Source: Enterococcus alcedinis (GTDB taxonomy: Bacteria > Bacillota > Bacilli > Lactobacillales > Enterococcaceae). From it: DNA of 64,000 nt. Under the pieces are notes generated by a model. The model was not told where the DNA came from. It searched no databases and worked only from the letters and a program-made list of their open reading frames with translations. A program made the position numbers and the translations under genes. The stretch spans positions 1 to 64,000 of the forward strand of contig NZ_BMDT01000012.1 in the NCBI RefSeq assembly GCF_014635985.1. Reading direction: 5' to 3'. Positions 17,038 to 24,716 of the stretch are shown one piece after another; the stretch's first letter is position 1; each line of letters begins with the position of its first letter.

Positions 17038-18228
17038 TTGACAAGAGCTGTAGGAACTGTTGTACGCGGTCTAAGAGGACCAATCATTAACGAAGGTGAC
17101 GATATCGTAGAAATTACTGTAGATACTGTCTTAAATGCAGCGAAAGCAGAAGGCTACGCCATTGCGGATAAAGATATCATTGCAATCACTGAATCAATCG
17201 TTGCTCGTGCACAAGGAAACTATGCCACTATTGACGATATTGCAGCCGATATTAAAGCGAAATTCCCTAACGGAAAAATTGGTCTTATTTTCCCGATTTT
17301 AAGTCGTAACCGCTTCTCAAACTTATTACGTGGTATTGCACGTGGAGCAAAAGAAGTTGTCTTAATGTTAAGTTACCCATCAGATGAAGTTGGTAATCAC
17401 TTAGTTGCTCTTGAAGATTTAGATAGCAAAGGGATTAACCCTTGGACAGATGTTTTATCAGAAGCAGACTTCCGTCAACATTTCGGAATTATTACACATC
17501 CATTTACTGGCGTTGATTATATTGAATTTTATAAATCATTAATCGAAGGCGAAGGCGCGACTTGCGAAGTCATCTTCTCAAATAACGCTAAAACTATTTT
17601 AGATTATTCAACGGACGTATTAACGTGTGATATCCACTCTCGTTTCCGTTCAAAACGTATCCTAAAAGACAATGGCGCAACAAGCGTTTACGGTTTAGAT
17701 GATGTTTTATCACAATCACATAACGGTAGCGGTTTTAACGAAGCTTATGGTTTACTAGGCTCAAACAAAGCAACCGAAGATAGCATTAAATTATTCCCTA
17801 ACAACGCGCAACCAATTGTTGATGCCATCCAAGAAAAATTACAAGCTGCAACAGGTAAAAATGTTGAAGTTATGATTTATGGTGATGGTGCTTTCAAAGA
17901 TCCAGTTGGTCAAATTTGGGAATTAGCCGATCCAGTTGTTTCTCCAGCTTATACTTCTGGTTTAGACGGTCTACCAAATGAAATTAAATTAAAATACTTA
18001 GCAGATAACAACTTTGCACACTTAAAAGGTGAAGAACTTAAAGCAGCGATCTCTGAGCATATTAAAAACAAACAAGCAGACTTAATCGGTAACATGGAAG
18101 CACAAGGAACAACACCTCGCCAATTAACCGATTTAATTGGTTCATTATCTGATTTAACTTCAGGTAGTGGCGATAAAGGAACACCAATGGTTTACATCCA
18201 AGGTTACTTCGATAACTATACTGATTAA
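17038..18228 (+). CDS. Coenzyme F420-0:L-glutamate ligase family protein
   Basis: A 396-residue cytoplasmic protein whose N-terminal half resembles the F420_ligase (CofE) fold. In true CofE this fold adds glutamate to F420-0 with GTP and metal. Notable segments are VVRGLRGPIINEGDDIV, the acidic AITESIVARAQGNYAT and MIYGDGAFKDPVGQIWELADP. It is much longer than archaeal CofE (about 250 residues). No other F420 gene (cofC, cofD, cofGH) or F420-dependent oxidoreductase was seen in the window, so another acceptor is likely. The start is TTG with GAGGAG seven bases upstream. It is transcribed alone, divergent from a LysR gene, and closed by a terminator. Confidence 0.75.
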   Translation: MTRAVGTVVRGLRGPIINEGDDIVEITVDTVLNAAKAEGYAIADKDIIAITESIVARAQGNYATIDDIAADIKAKFPNGKIGLIFPILSRNRFSNLLRGIARGAKEVVLMLSYPSDEVGNHLVALEDLDSKGINPWTDVLSEADFRQHFGIITHPFTGVDYIEFYKSLIEGEGATCEVIFSNNAKTILDYSTDVLTCDIHSRFRSKRILKDNGATSVYGLDDVLSQSHNGSGFNEAYGLLGSNKATEDSIKLFPNNAQPIVDAIQEKLQAATGKNVEVMIYGDGAFKDPVGQIWELADPVVSPAYTSGLDGLPNEIKLKYLADNNFAHLKGEELKAAISEHIKNKQADLIGNMEAQGTTPRQLTDLIGSLSDLTSGSGDKGTPMVYIQGYFDNYTD

Positions 18229-18240
18229 TCTTATTACAAA

Positions 18241-18271
18241 AAGCGTTCGGCCAAATCGGTCGGACGTTTTT
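18241..18271 (+). terminator. Terminator of the F420-ligase-like gene
   Basis: The stem CGTTCGGCC / GGTCGGACG with a short AAATC loop is followed by seven T residues. The next 200 bp (18272-18480) holds nothing recognisable. Confidence 0.85.
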
Positions 18272-18481
18272 TTCTTCTGAAGTAATCTTTCTTCAAGAGA
18301 TCTACTCTATCAAATAACCTTGGCTACTTTCTCCTAAGTTTTTTATTTAAGAATAATTTAAAAAATCCTAAGAATTTATGCTGTCCGCTTCTTATGGCTA
18401 TCAAACAAAACGATAGTTCATTCATTATAGCTGAAAATCATTAATCATCATCCCATCAACAATCGAATTTAAATGTCAAAA

Positions 18482-18516
18482 AAACGGCCGAGAAGGCTCT
18501 CTCGATCGTTTTTTTA
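18482..18516. terminator. Bidirectional terminator beyond the YbaN-like gene
   Basis: ACG-CGAGA pairs with TCTCG-CGT, flanked by an A-run on the left and a T-run on the right. It lies downstream of the minus-strand YbaN-like gene in an otherwise featureless gap. Confidence 0.65.
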
Positions 18517-18576
18517 TTACTATACTTATTCATTTTTTAGCTAGTCAACACTATTTGACGAACAACAATTATTGCA

Positions 18577-18981
18577 TTAAGCTTTGTCGCTAAAAACGCG
18601 TTTAACGACGACTTTTTTCTTTGGGTGAAATTTAAAATACCATGTTAGTCCAATCACGTGTGCCAAATAAATGCCAAACAACATCCACTTTAACCATGCT
18701 GCCGATACAATCACGATTGGTAAGGCAAATACCACGCCCATTAAGAGGAACATACGAACCATGCCTTTTGTTGAAATGTTTTTATTGATTAACAAATCGA
18801 CCACGTAACTTTGGTAATATTTTGATTGGACGAATTGATTATAGTGTTTTTCAGAGCTACGTAATAAACAAAAACTAGTTAACAAATAAAATCCGGTTGT
18901 CGGTAAAAAAGGAACAAAAATTCCAATCGTCCCTAAAGTAAATGCGATTCCCGCCACACACAAGAAGAACAGTTTCTTCAA
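18577..18981 (-). CDS. YbaN/DUF454 inner-membrane protein
   Basis: About 134 residues with the DUF454 signature GTIGIFVPFLPTTGFYLLTSFCLLRSS near the N-terminus and two further hydrophobic segments; the function of the family is unknown. The frame is open to an ATG at 19014, but no ribosome binding site precedes it. A TTG at 18981 has AAGGGTGG upstream and gives the family-like N-terminus LKKLFFLC, so it is preferred. It lies downstream of the flavin reductase operon on the same strand, 95 bp away. Confidence 0.75.
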   Translation of the reverse strand: MKKLFFLCVAGIAFTLGTIGIFVPFLPTTGFYLLTSFCLLRSSEKHYNQFVQSKYYQSYVVDLLINKNISTKGMVRMFLLMGVVFALPIVIVSAAWLKWMLFGIYLAHVIGLTWYFKFHPKKKVVVKRVFSDKA

Positions 18982-19075
18982 TTGCCATCCACCCTTTCTA
19001 TCAGCCATTAGCATAACATGTTTTTAGAAAAGCAGATAGTACTTTATCTCACTATCTGCTCTCAATTGACTCTTT

Positions 19076-20269
19076 TTAAGCTTTTTCTGATGCTCCTGAT
19101 ACGCCATCGACATCTGCGTCATCATTCACAGAGGCACTTGAAACGCCGTCAACATTTTTTCCACCAACAAGTTCTTGACCCGTTTGTTCTAAGTACCATT
19201 CGATGACAGGTTTTAAATCTTGGATATATTCATTAATCCCCATGTAGTTACCATCTGCATCGTGCATTGCTTGGTAGTTATGTACGATGTATTGCTCTGG
19301 TACATTTTTTGGTACGTGGACACGAACACAATCCGTCGCGCCAGAGCGTAATTGTTGAATGACCCATTCTGCACCTTTTAGCGCTGATTCCGGATGACAA
19401 TCCGCTAATGAATTTCCGACTTGACCTGGTGTACGAGCAGCTAACATATCCGCCGCTTCCATTGTTTTATTATAGTATAAGAATTGGTTATTGTGATCGG
19501 CATACGTTAATTCCATTGGCATTGAAGATAAGAAATAATTCAATTGATCGACCGTTAATAAACCACGATCAAGTTCAACATAGTCGCTCCCTTTTGCCGC
19601 TTTTGTTTTAGCTGACGCTTGCTCTAACCAGTCATCTGCATCCATATCAATGCCCTCAACTGTTGTTTCAACAGTGCCTGTTGCGTGTAAATCTTCTTTT
19701 GGTAACACAGGTTTTGGTCCTTGCATTACTTCTGCCATTTTGACAAATTTCATAAAGTTTTTCAGGCAGACTGTTAAAAATTCAATCGTACGTTGCTCTT
19801 TTAAGTTGTTGTTGTCATCAAAAGCTTCTTTCACATTACCTAATAAGAATTCATTTCCTGGCATGACCATTGCATTGACACCTGGTGCATCAAGAATTTG
19901 ACGTAAGTGTAACTGTGCTCGTGAAGAACCTTGCGTGTAATAAGAAGCCCCGATTACCATGACTGGTTTATTTTCTAATGGATGAATGTTAAAAGATAAC
20001 CACTCTAGTAAGCTTTTTAGCGCTGCTGGAATTGTATGGTTATGTTCTGGTGTCGCAATAATCACACCATCTGCCATTTTAATTTTATGATTGATTGCTT
20101 GAATTTCTGGACTCTCTGTTTGATCATCACTTTGGTTAAATAATGGAAGATCTTTTATTTCTAAAACTTCTAACGTGAAAAGATTTTTGTATTTTTTAGC
20201 AATATATTGCAATAATAAACGATTATATGATGTCTCTGCATTTGATCCTACGATTCCGATTAATTTCAT
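19076..20269 (-). CDS. FMN reductase-PAS protein with C-terminal flavinylation motifs
   Basis: A 397-residue cytoplasmic protein in three parts. Residues 1 to about 185 are an NADPH-dependent FMN reductase domain (flavodoxin-like; GSNAETSYNR, TPEHNHTIPAALKSLLEWLS, GSSRAQLHLRQIL). Residues about 240-360 form a PAS-like domain (MPMELTYADHNNQFLYYNKT ... GINEYIQDLKP). The tail carries DGVSSAS (374-380) and DGVSGAS (388-394). The second matches the D-x-x-S/T-G-A-S/T motif that ApbE modifies with covalent FMN; the first has Ser in place of Gly. An apbE gene lies two genes upstream in the same operon. A flavinylated electron-transfer enzyme is inferred; its acceptor is unknown. Confidence 0.8.
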   Translation of the reverse strand: MKLIGIVGSNAETSYNRLLLQYIAKKYKNLFTLEVLEIKDLPLFNQSDDQTESPEIQAINHKIKMADGVIIATPEHNHTIPAALKSLLEWLSFNIHPLENKPVMVIGASYYTQGSSRAQLHLRQILDAPGVNAMVMPGNEFLLGNVKEAFDDNNNLKEQRTIEFLTVCLKNFMKFVKMAEVMQGPKPVLPKEDLHATGTVETTVEGIDMDADDWLEQASAKTKAAKGSDYVELDRGLLTVDQLNYFLSSMPMELTYADHNNQFLYYNKTMEAADMLAARTPGQVGNSLADCHPESALKGAEWVIQQLRSGATDCVRVHVPKNVPEQYIVHNYQAMHDADGNYMGINEYIQDLKPVIEWYLEQTGQELVGGKNVDGVSSASVNDDADVDGVSGASEKA

Positions 20270-20280
20270 GTTGATTTCCC

Positions 20281-20895
20281 CTATCTTTCGTTATTTTCCC
20301 AAGAAAAGTTTTGTGCTGCTTTTAAATTTTCGGCATGTGTGTGGTTTAATTGTTTCATAATATCCATAAATAAGACGAAATCTGCAAATAGGCCATCTAA
20401 TTGTTTGATTTGGTCTGCATTTTTCAAGTTCCCTTCTTCATCAAAAGCTTGTAACGAATGACCTAATAAGAATTCTGAACTTGGCATGATACGTGCTTTT
20501 AATTCAGGTGCATTTAAGATTTGACGTAAATGTGCTTGTGCTCTTGAAGAACCTAACGTGCCGTAAGATGCGCCAGTAATCATCACTGGCTTATCAACAA
20601 AAGGGTAAATACCATAAGATAACCAACTCAATGCGTTCATTAATGATGCTGTTACCGCATGATCATATTCCGGTGTACTAATAATCACACCATCGGCTTC
20701 TTCGATTTTTTTAGCCATTTCTTTTGCTAATTCAGGAACTTCCATATTCGCTGGTTTATCAAACATTGGCAATTCTTTAATTTCAAGTACTTCAATCTCC
20801 GCTTGGTCACCAAAGTGTTTCGCGATAAATTGTAGTAACTTACGATTTGTTGATTGGTCAGAGTTTGTTCCGACGATTCCAATAATTTTTTTCAT
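20281..20895 (-). CDS. NADPH-dependent FMN reductase
   Basis: A 204-residue flavodoxin-like reductase (KKIIGIVGTNSDQSTNRKLL; STPEYDHAVTASLMNALSWLSYG; GSSRAQAHLRQILN). It is clearly paralogous to the N-terminal domain of the next gene but lacks the PAS domain and the flavinylation tail. The frame extends to 20922, but AAAGGAAG lies just before the ATG at 20895. It sits between apbE and the FMN reductase-PAS gene with gaps of 37 and 11 bp, clearly one operon. It may form heteromers with, or supply reduced flavin to, its neighbour. Confidence 0.85.
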   Translation of the reverse strand: MKKIIGIVGTNSDQSTNRKLLQFIAKHFGDQAEIEVLEIKELPMFDKPANMEVPELAKEMAKKIEEADGVIISTPEYDHAVTASLMNALSWLSYGIYPFVDKPVMITGASYGTLGSSRAQAHLRQILNAPELKARIMPSSEFLLGHSLQAFDEEGNLKNADQIKQLDGLFADFVLFMDIMKQLNHTHAENLKAAQNFSWENNER

Positions 20896-20932
20896 GTTAT
20901 TCTTCCTTTCATTAAAGACCATTTATTTATTT

Positions 20933-21865
20933 TTAGGAGACAATTGCTTGTTCCAATGTTTTTGAATATTGTTTTTGTCCATCATCTGTAATGATGATTA
21001 CTTCAATACCAGGTAATTGACGGACTGTAGCTAAGATTTCAGCCGGTGTTTTTCCAAATAAACAAGTCGTCCAAATCTCACCGTCACAAGAGTTGGAGGA
21101 TAAAATGGTTAAGCTCACAACATTTGTTTGAACCGGATAACCTGTTTTAGGATTGAAAATATGATGGTATGTTTGACCATTGACGCTCAGTTTTCGTTCA
21201 TAAATCCCTGATGTGACAACCGATTGATTCGTTGTTTTTAAGACAATCAGCGACTCATTTCGGGCTTTGACGGGGTTTTGAATCCCTACGCGCCACTGCT
21301 GATCGATTTGTTTAGGATTCGGTCCAAACGTCACTAAATTTCCACCTAAATTAATCAGAGCTGACGTAACATGCTCATCTTTAAGATATTCGACGATACG
21401 ATCGGCGATGTAACCTTTGGCTAAACATCCAAGGTCAATCTTCATTCCTTTTTTGGCTAAGTAGACAGTCCTCTTAGCGGCATCTAAGCGAATTTGATGC
21501 GGATCCGTCAAAAGCAAACGCTCCGCAATGGATTCAGCACTAGGAACTTGAGCATCGTCAAAACCAATCCGCCACGTTTGAATCAGTGGCCCAATCGCAA
21601 TATTTAAATGCGTGTTCGGTTGACAGCTATAATTCTTGCCTATTTGAATCAGTTCAAATAATTCTGGGTGAACGACGACTGGTGACTGGCCTGCCTGCTG
21701 ATTAACTGCCATTAACTCGGAAGATTCATCGTTCGCGCTAAAACGTTGTTCGTACATTTTTAAACGAGCAACCGCTTCGTCTATTATTGGTTGCGGATTT
21801 TGATGATAGATTTGCAAATCAATCATCGTTCCCATTAATCGAACTTGTTTTCTTGCTTGTGTCAC
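20933..21865 (-). CDS. apbE: ApbE-type FAD:protein FMN transferase, cytoplasmic
   Basis: Transfers FMN from FAD to a Thr/Ser of a target motif (D-x-x-S/T-G-A-T/S). The 310-residue protein has the family landmarks LGCLAKGYIADRIV (FAD-binding), ALINLGGNLVTFG and the late YHHIFNPKTGYPV followed by TSNSCDGEIWTT-like metal and active-site residues (here SSNSCDGEIWTTCLFG). There is no signal peptide or lipobox, unlike exported ApbE proteins, so its substrate should be cytoplasmic; the FMN reductase-PAS protein is the obvious one. GTG start with AAGGAG nine bases upstream. First gene of the operon. Confidence 0.9.
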   Translation of the reverse strand: MTQARKQVRLMGTMIDLQIYHQNPQPIIDEAVARLKMYEQRFSANDESSELMAVNQQAGQSPVVVHPELFELIQIGKNYSCQPNTHLNIAIGPLIQTWRIGFDDAQVPSAESIAERLLLTDPHQIRLDAAKRTVYLAKKGMKIDLGCLAKGYIADRIVEYLKDEHVTSALINLGGNLVTFGPNPKQIDQQWRVGIQNPVKARNESLIVLKTTNQSVVTSGIYERKLSVNGQTYHHIFNPKTGYPVQTNVVSLTILSSNSCDGEIWTTCLFGKTPAEILATVRQLPGIEVIIITDDGQKQYSKTLEQAIVS

Positions 21866-22041
21866 CCTTCACCACTCCTTGCTTAAAATTGCTTCTTAAC
21901 AACTTGCTCAATCATTCACTTACCAAGACAAAAAAATATGACTTTTGCTAATTGAACCAACCACGTTGCTATATAAAGATTTATATTCGTTTTTTGTAAA
22001 AAAAAGATTGATTCGCTTATAAATCCCTGATTTCAAACTGA

Positions 22042-22102
22042 TTGTGTTAGTTTTCACAGTTATTTACAAATTTATTATACATCTTAAAATAAGAATCGTC
22101 AA
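22042..22102 (-). promoter_or_regulatory. Promoter of the apbE operon with Rex-like box
   Basis: On the minus strand a -35 TTGACG (22097-22102) and a -10 TATAAT (22074-22079) are exactly 17 bp apart. Just downstream, TTGTGTTAGTTTTCACAG (22042-22059) matches the Rex operator TTGTGAA-N4-TTCACAA at 11 of 14 defined positions. Rex senses the NADH/NAD ratio; repression from +8 is plausible. The leader to the apbE start is about 200 nt and shows no recognised riboswitch. Confidence 0.55.
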
Positions 22103-22139
22103 CGAAATATATAAAAAAGTATATATTTCGTTGACGATT
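22094..22139. repeat. Perfect 20-bp inverted repeat, terminator or operator
   Basis: AATCGTCAACGAAATATATA and its exact reverse complement are separated by six bases. It follows the stop of the GNAT gene by 19 bp, which suits a terminator, yet one arm includes the -35 of the apbE promoter. T-runs on the minus strand are weak. Confidence 0.7.
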
Positions 22140-22157
22140 TTTACAAAATTATTGAAT

Positions 22158-22679
22158 TCAGACAATGTTTTTCAACAAAATAAAATCTATTTGCTCATCA
22201 TCTCCCATAAAAAAAGCATGCTGACTGACTCTTTTAAAGCCCATTTTTTCATAAAAAGCTCGCGCATTTAAATTATATTCCCAAACACCTAACCATACAG
22301 AAGATTTTTCTAGCGCTCGCGCTTTTTCTTCTGCTGCTTGAAGTAAATAGCGACCGTAACCTTTTCTACAATGCGCTTTACGGATATAAATCCGTTCAAT
22401 TTCTAAACTGTTTTCAGCAATCTCTTCTGTTTGTGCCTGGTTAACGTTGAGCTTCAGGTAACCAACCGTTTGCGCTCCTGCTTGTAGAAAGTAAAAAAAA
22501 CTATCGGCCGTCTGTAATTCTTCTAATAATTTACTTTCTGCATATGCCGTATCCAAATAGGCTTTCATATTTTCTGGTGTATTTTGAACCTCAAAGGTAT
22601 CTTTATACGTCTCGATTCCGATTGCTTTAAGTTTCGCCAAATCTTCTACTTTGCATTGAATTAATTCTAACTGATTCAT
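22158..22679 (-). CDS. GNAT-family N-acetyltransferase (PaiA-like)
   Basis: A 173-residue acetyltransferase. The acetyl-CoA loop appears as IRKAHCRKGYGRYLL (about 104-118), and GVWEYNLNARAFYEKMGFKRV is the typical motif-B end. The N-terminal half resembles PaiA/diamine acetyltransferases (TYKDTFEVQNTPENM). A polyamine or small amine is a possible substrate but cannot be decided. AAAGGAG precedes the ATG. Single gene, divergent from nothing, followed by the perfect palindrome. Confidence 0.8.
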   Translation of the reverse strand: MNQLELIQCKVEDLAKLKAIGIETYKDTFEVQNTPENMKAYLDTAYAESKLLEELQTADSFFYFLQAGAQTVGYLKLNVNQAQTEEIAENSLEIERIYIRKAHCRKGYGRYLLQAAEEKARALEKSSVWLGVWEYNLNARAFYEKMGFKRVSQHAFFMGDDEQIDFILLKNIV

Positions 22680-22755
22680 CTAACCACTCCTTTTATTTAT
22701 CTTATCATCCTAGCTATCTCAACAAAAAAAGTCAATTTTGAGCGATGCGAATCAA

Positions 22756-22799
22756 AAAAAAACATCGAATATGCGTATTTGGCATATTCGATGTTTTCA
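22756..22799 (-). terminator. Terminator of the DUF368 gene
   Basis: The perfect 16-bp stem AAAACATCGAATATGC / GCATATTCGATGTTTT with a seven-base loop is followed on the minus strand by a T-run. Confidence 0.9.
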
Positions 22800-22803
22800 T
22801 TTC

Positions 22804-23628
22804 TTATTTATATTTTTCTTCTAGTGAACTCATCCATTTACCTAACAAGGCACCGGCGATAAGCATGACTAGACATAAGCCATATTGCATCCAACCGAAT
22901 CCGACATAATCTGTTGGAATAATCATAATTGTTGAAGCAAAGACAATTCCTAAAATAAAATGGAATAATTTAGAGAAATGGCTTTGGAAAATCGCGTCCA
23001 TCACTTTTGATAACGCAAGAATACAAACCAAACCACCGATAGCAATCGGTAATAAAATACCAAAGTCCATTGATTTAATGCCATCAGACATCGCTTTATA
23101 CATACCCATGTACACTAAAAAGTTCGACGGGCTTAGTCCAGGAACAATAATCCCTAGAGCAATCAATCCACCGGCAATCATCCAAGTGAAGAAGTTTTGA
23201 TCGACCGTTCCGAATAAATTTTGTCCAAAGAATAAGAACAAAATACCTAACACAAAAGTAACGACTAAAATCGTTAAATCTTTCGTATCACGACCTTCTT
23301 TCCCTGCTTCTCTCCAAAGCGCTGGTGCGGTTCCAATAATACAACCGACGAAGAACCATAAAATAATCGTTTCATAATTGCCTAATAAAAAACTAACGCC
23401 AAAAGATAGCAGATAAATCCCAAAAACTCCACCTAATCCTACAGGTATAAAATACAAAACATTTTCTTTAAAGTTTCGCGTTAGATGTGCCAAGAATGAG
23501 ATAATTCGTTCATAAATTCCAAAAATCGCTGCTAATGCGCCACCACTGACTCCTGGAAGAATAAAACCTGAACCAATAAACATTCCCTTAACAAAACGCA
23601 AAAACCAATCTTTCATTGCATTTGACAT
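22804..23628 (-). CDS. popT: DUF368 undecaprenyl-phosphate flippase (PopT type)
   Basis: A 274-residue membrane protein with about eight spans. The DUF368 signature is clear: GMFIGSGFILPGVSGGALAAIFGIYE near the N-terminus and its inverted-repeat partner GIIVPGLSPSNFLVYMGMYKAM in the second half. DUF368 proteins have been shown to return undecaprenyl phosphate across the membrane for cell-wall synthesis. The frame opens at a TTG (23646), but AAGGAG is correctly spaced for the ATG at 23628. Single gene with a strong terminator. Confidence 0.88.
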   Translation of the reverse strand: MSNAMKDWFLRFVKGMFIGSGFILPGVSGGALAAIFGIYERIISFLAHLTRNFKENVLYFIPVGLGGVFGIYLLSFGVSFLLGNYETIILWFFVGCIIGTAPALWREAGKEGRDTKDLTILVVTFVLGILFLFFGQNLFGTVDQNFFTWMIAGGLIALGIIVPGLSPSNFLVYMGMYKAMSDGIKSMDFGILLPIAIGGLVCILALSKVMDAIFQSHFSKLFHFILGIVFASTIMIIPTDYVGFGWMQYGLCLVMLIAGALLGKWMSSLEEKYK

Positions 23629-23795
23629 TCTTTTCTCCTTTATCAATCATACTCAAAAATTTCTTTACTTTAATGATGATACCGAAGTTTCCAGTGTTTG
23701 GAAACCAATTTCGCTAAAAAAAGAGAGAACTTTTACTTTTGTTAATGATTTTCAATAAGATTGGAATCGATAATTTCTATTATTGACTCTTTAGG

Positions 23796-24320
23796 CTATA
23801 ATGATAGCAATCTTTGTTGTATTATCCTTGTATTTTGTTCCAATGTATTCGTTCCATCGATTGTAAGCATTGGAATGTTTGTACTTTCCATCCATGAAAG
23901 AATCGTGTCTGGTGTTCGAGATTGAACGAACGTCAGAAAATCTTGTCGTGAATGATAAAGATCCGTGCCTTTTTCTAGAGAGCCATATCGCTTCTTGTCT
24001 CTTTGAATAACCCTTTGCACGCGGATTTCTTTTGCAACATCGACATAGACAATTAACGACAGGCTTGGTACGAGCTCCTTTGAAAGACTGGAAACATTCC
24101 CACCAATAATAAAGCCTTTGGGTGCTCGTGCGATGGCTTCCATCATTAACTGACTTGCTTCTGAAGCTTTTCGTGGATTCTGATAGTCGTGTTGTTTTTC
24201 AAACCAATAATCCTCGACCTCTAGTAGATCAAATGCGAGCTTTTCGGCAGCGTATTTTGCAAGTGTCGATTTTCCAGCACCATTTAAACCAACAAGGACA
24301 ATACCTGTTTTATTTGTCAC
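23796..24320 (-). CDS. P-loop kinase, shikimate/adenylate-kinase-like
   Basis: About 174 residues with an N-terminal Walker A, VGLNGAGKSTLAKYAA, an early acidic substrate region (LLEVEDYWFEKQ) and an Arg-rich lid (QRVIQRDKKRYGSL). This is the pattern of small nucleoside, shikimate or gluconate kinases. The substrate is unknown. An ATG at 24329 directly abuts GGAG; the GTG at 24320 has AGGAG nine bases upstream and is preferred, though the ATG remains possible. Single gene. Confidence 0.6.
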   Translation of the reverse strand: MTNKTGIVLVGLNGAGKSTLAKYAAEKLAFDLLEVEDYWFEKQHDYQNPRKASEASQLMMEAIARAPKGFIIGGNVSSLSKELVPSLSLIVYVDVAKEIRVQRVIQRDKKRYGSLEKGTDLYHSRQDFLTFVQSRTPDTILSWMESTNIPMLTIDGTNTLEQNTRIIQQRLLSL

Positions 24321-24389
24321 TTTATTCATCTCCTACAGCATCATTGATACCTATAAGAGTATCATACTAAATAGAAAAGAGGCCTTCTT

Positions 24390-24668
24390 TTGAACATTTA
24401 CCCATGGATTTATTTCTACTTCTTAGCGATGAATATCGTTGCTTTTTTCTTAATGTCCAACGACAAAGCGCGTGCGCGAAAACGTGAACGACGAATTCCC
24501 GAAAAAAACCTTTTTATTACCGCTTGGTTAGGTGGTTCTTTAGGAATGCTACTAGGCATGCAGATTTTTCGTCATAAGACCAAACATCGCGCATTCACCC
24601 TTGGCATCCCAATGATTCTGTTACTACAAATTGGGTTGGTGCTTTATTGGTATTATGCTATAAAATGA
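24390..24668 (+). CDS. DUF1294 small membrane protein
   Basis: 92 residues with two to three hydrophobic helices and the DUF1294 hallmarks: NDKARARKRERRIPEKNL, then AWLGGSLGMLLGMQIFRHKTKH. Function unknown. TTG start with AGAGG upstream. Followed directly by a bidirectional terminator. Confidence 0.8.
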   Translation: MNIYPWIYFYFLAMNIVAFFLMSNDKARARKRERRIPEKNLFITAWLGGSLGMLLGMQIFRHKTKHRAFTLGIPMILLLQIGLVLYWYYAIK

Positions 24669-24669
24669 C

Positions 24670-24710
24670 AAAAAATCCCCTCACGTTATTTTTGTGAAGG
24701 GATTTTTTTT
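24670..24710. terminator. Bidirectional terminator between DUF1294 and DUF1846 genes
   Basis: The stem AAAAATCCCCTCAC / GTGAAGGGATTTTT with a nine-base loop has A- and T-runs on both sides. Confidence 0.88.
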
Positions 24711-24716
24711 ATGATA

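Noticed and set aside
18272-18480. Small gene or RNA between the F420-ligase-like and YbaN-like genes
   Set aside because: No frame with a ribosome binding site and no stable conserved-looking fold were seen.
21866-22066. Possible FMN riboswitch in the long leader of the apbE operon
   Set aside because: An AGGGAT string occurs, but the conserved helices and loops of the RFN element could not be found.
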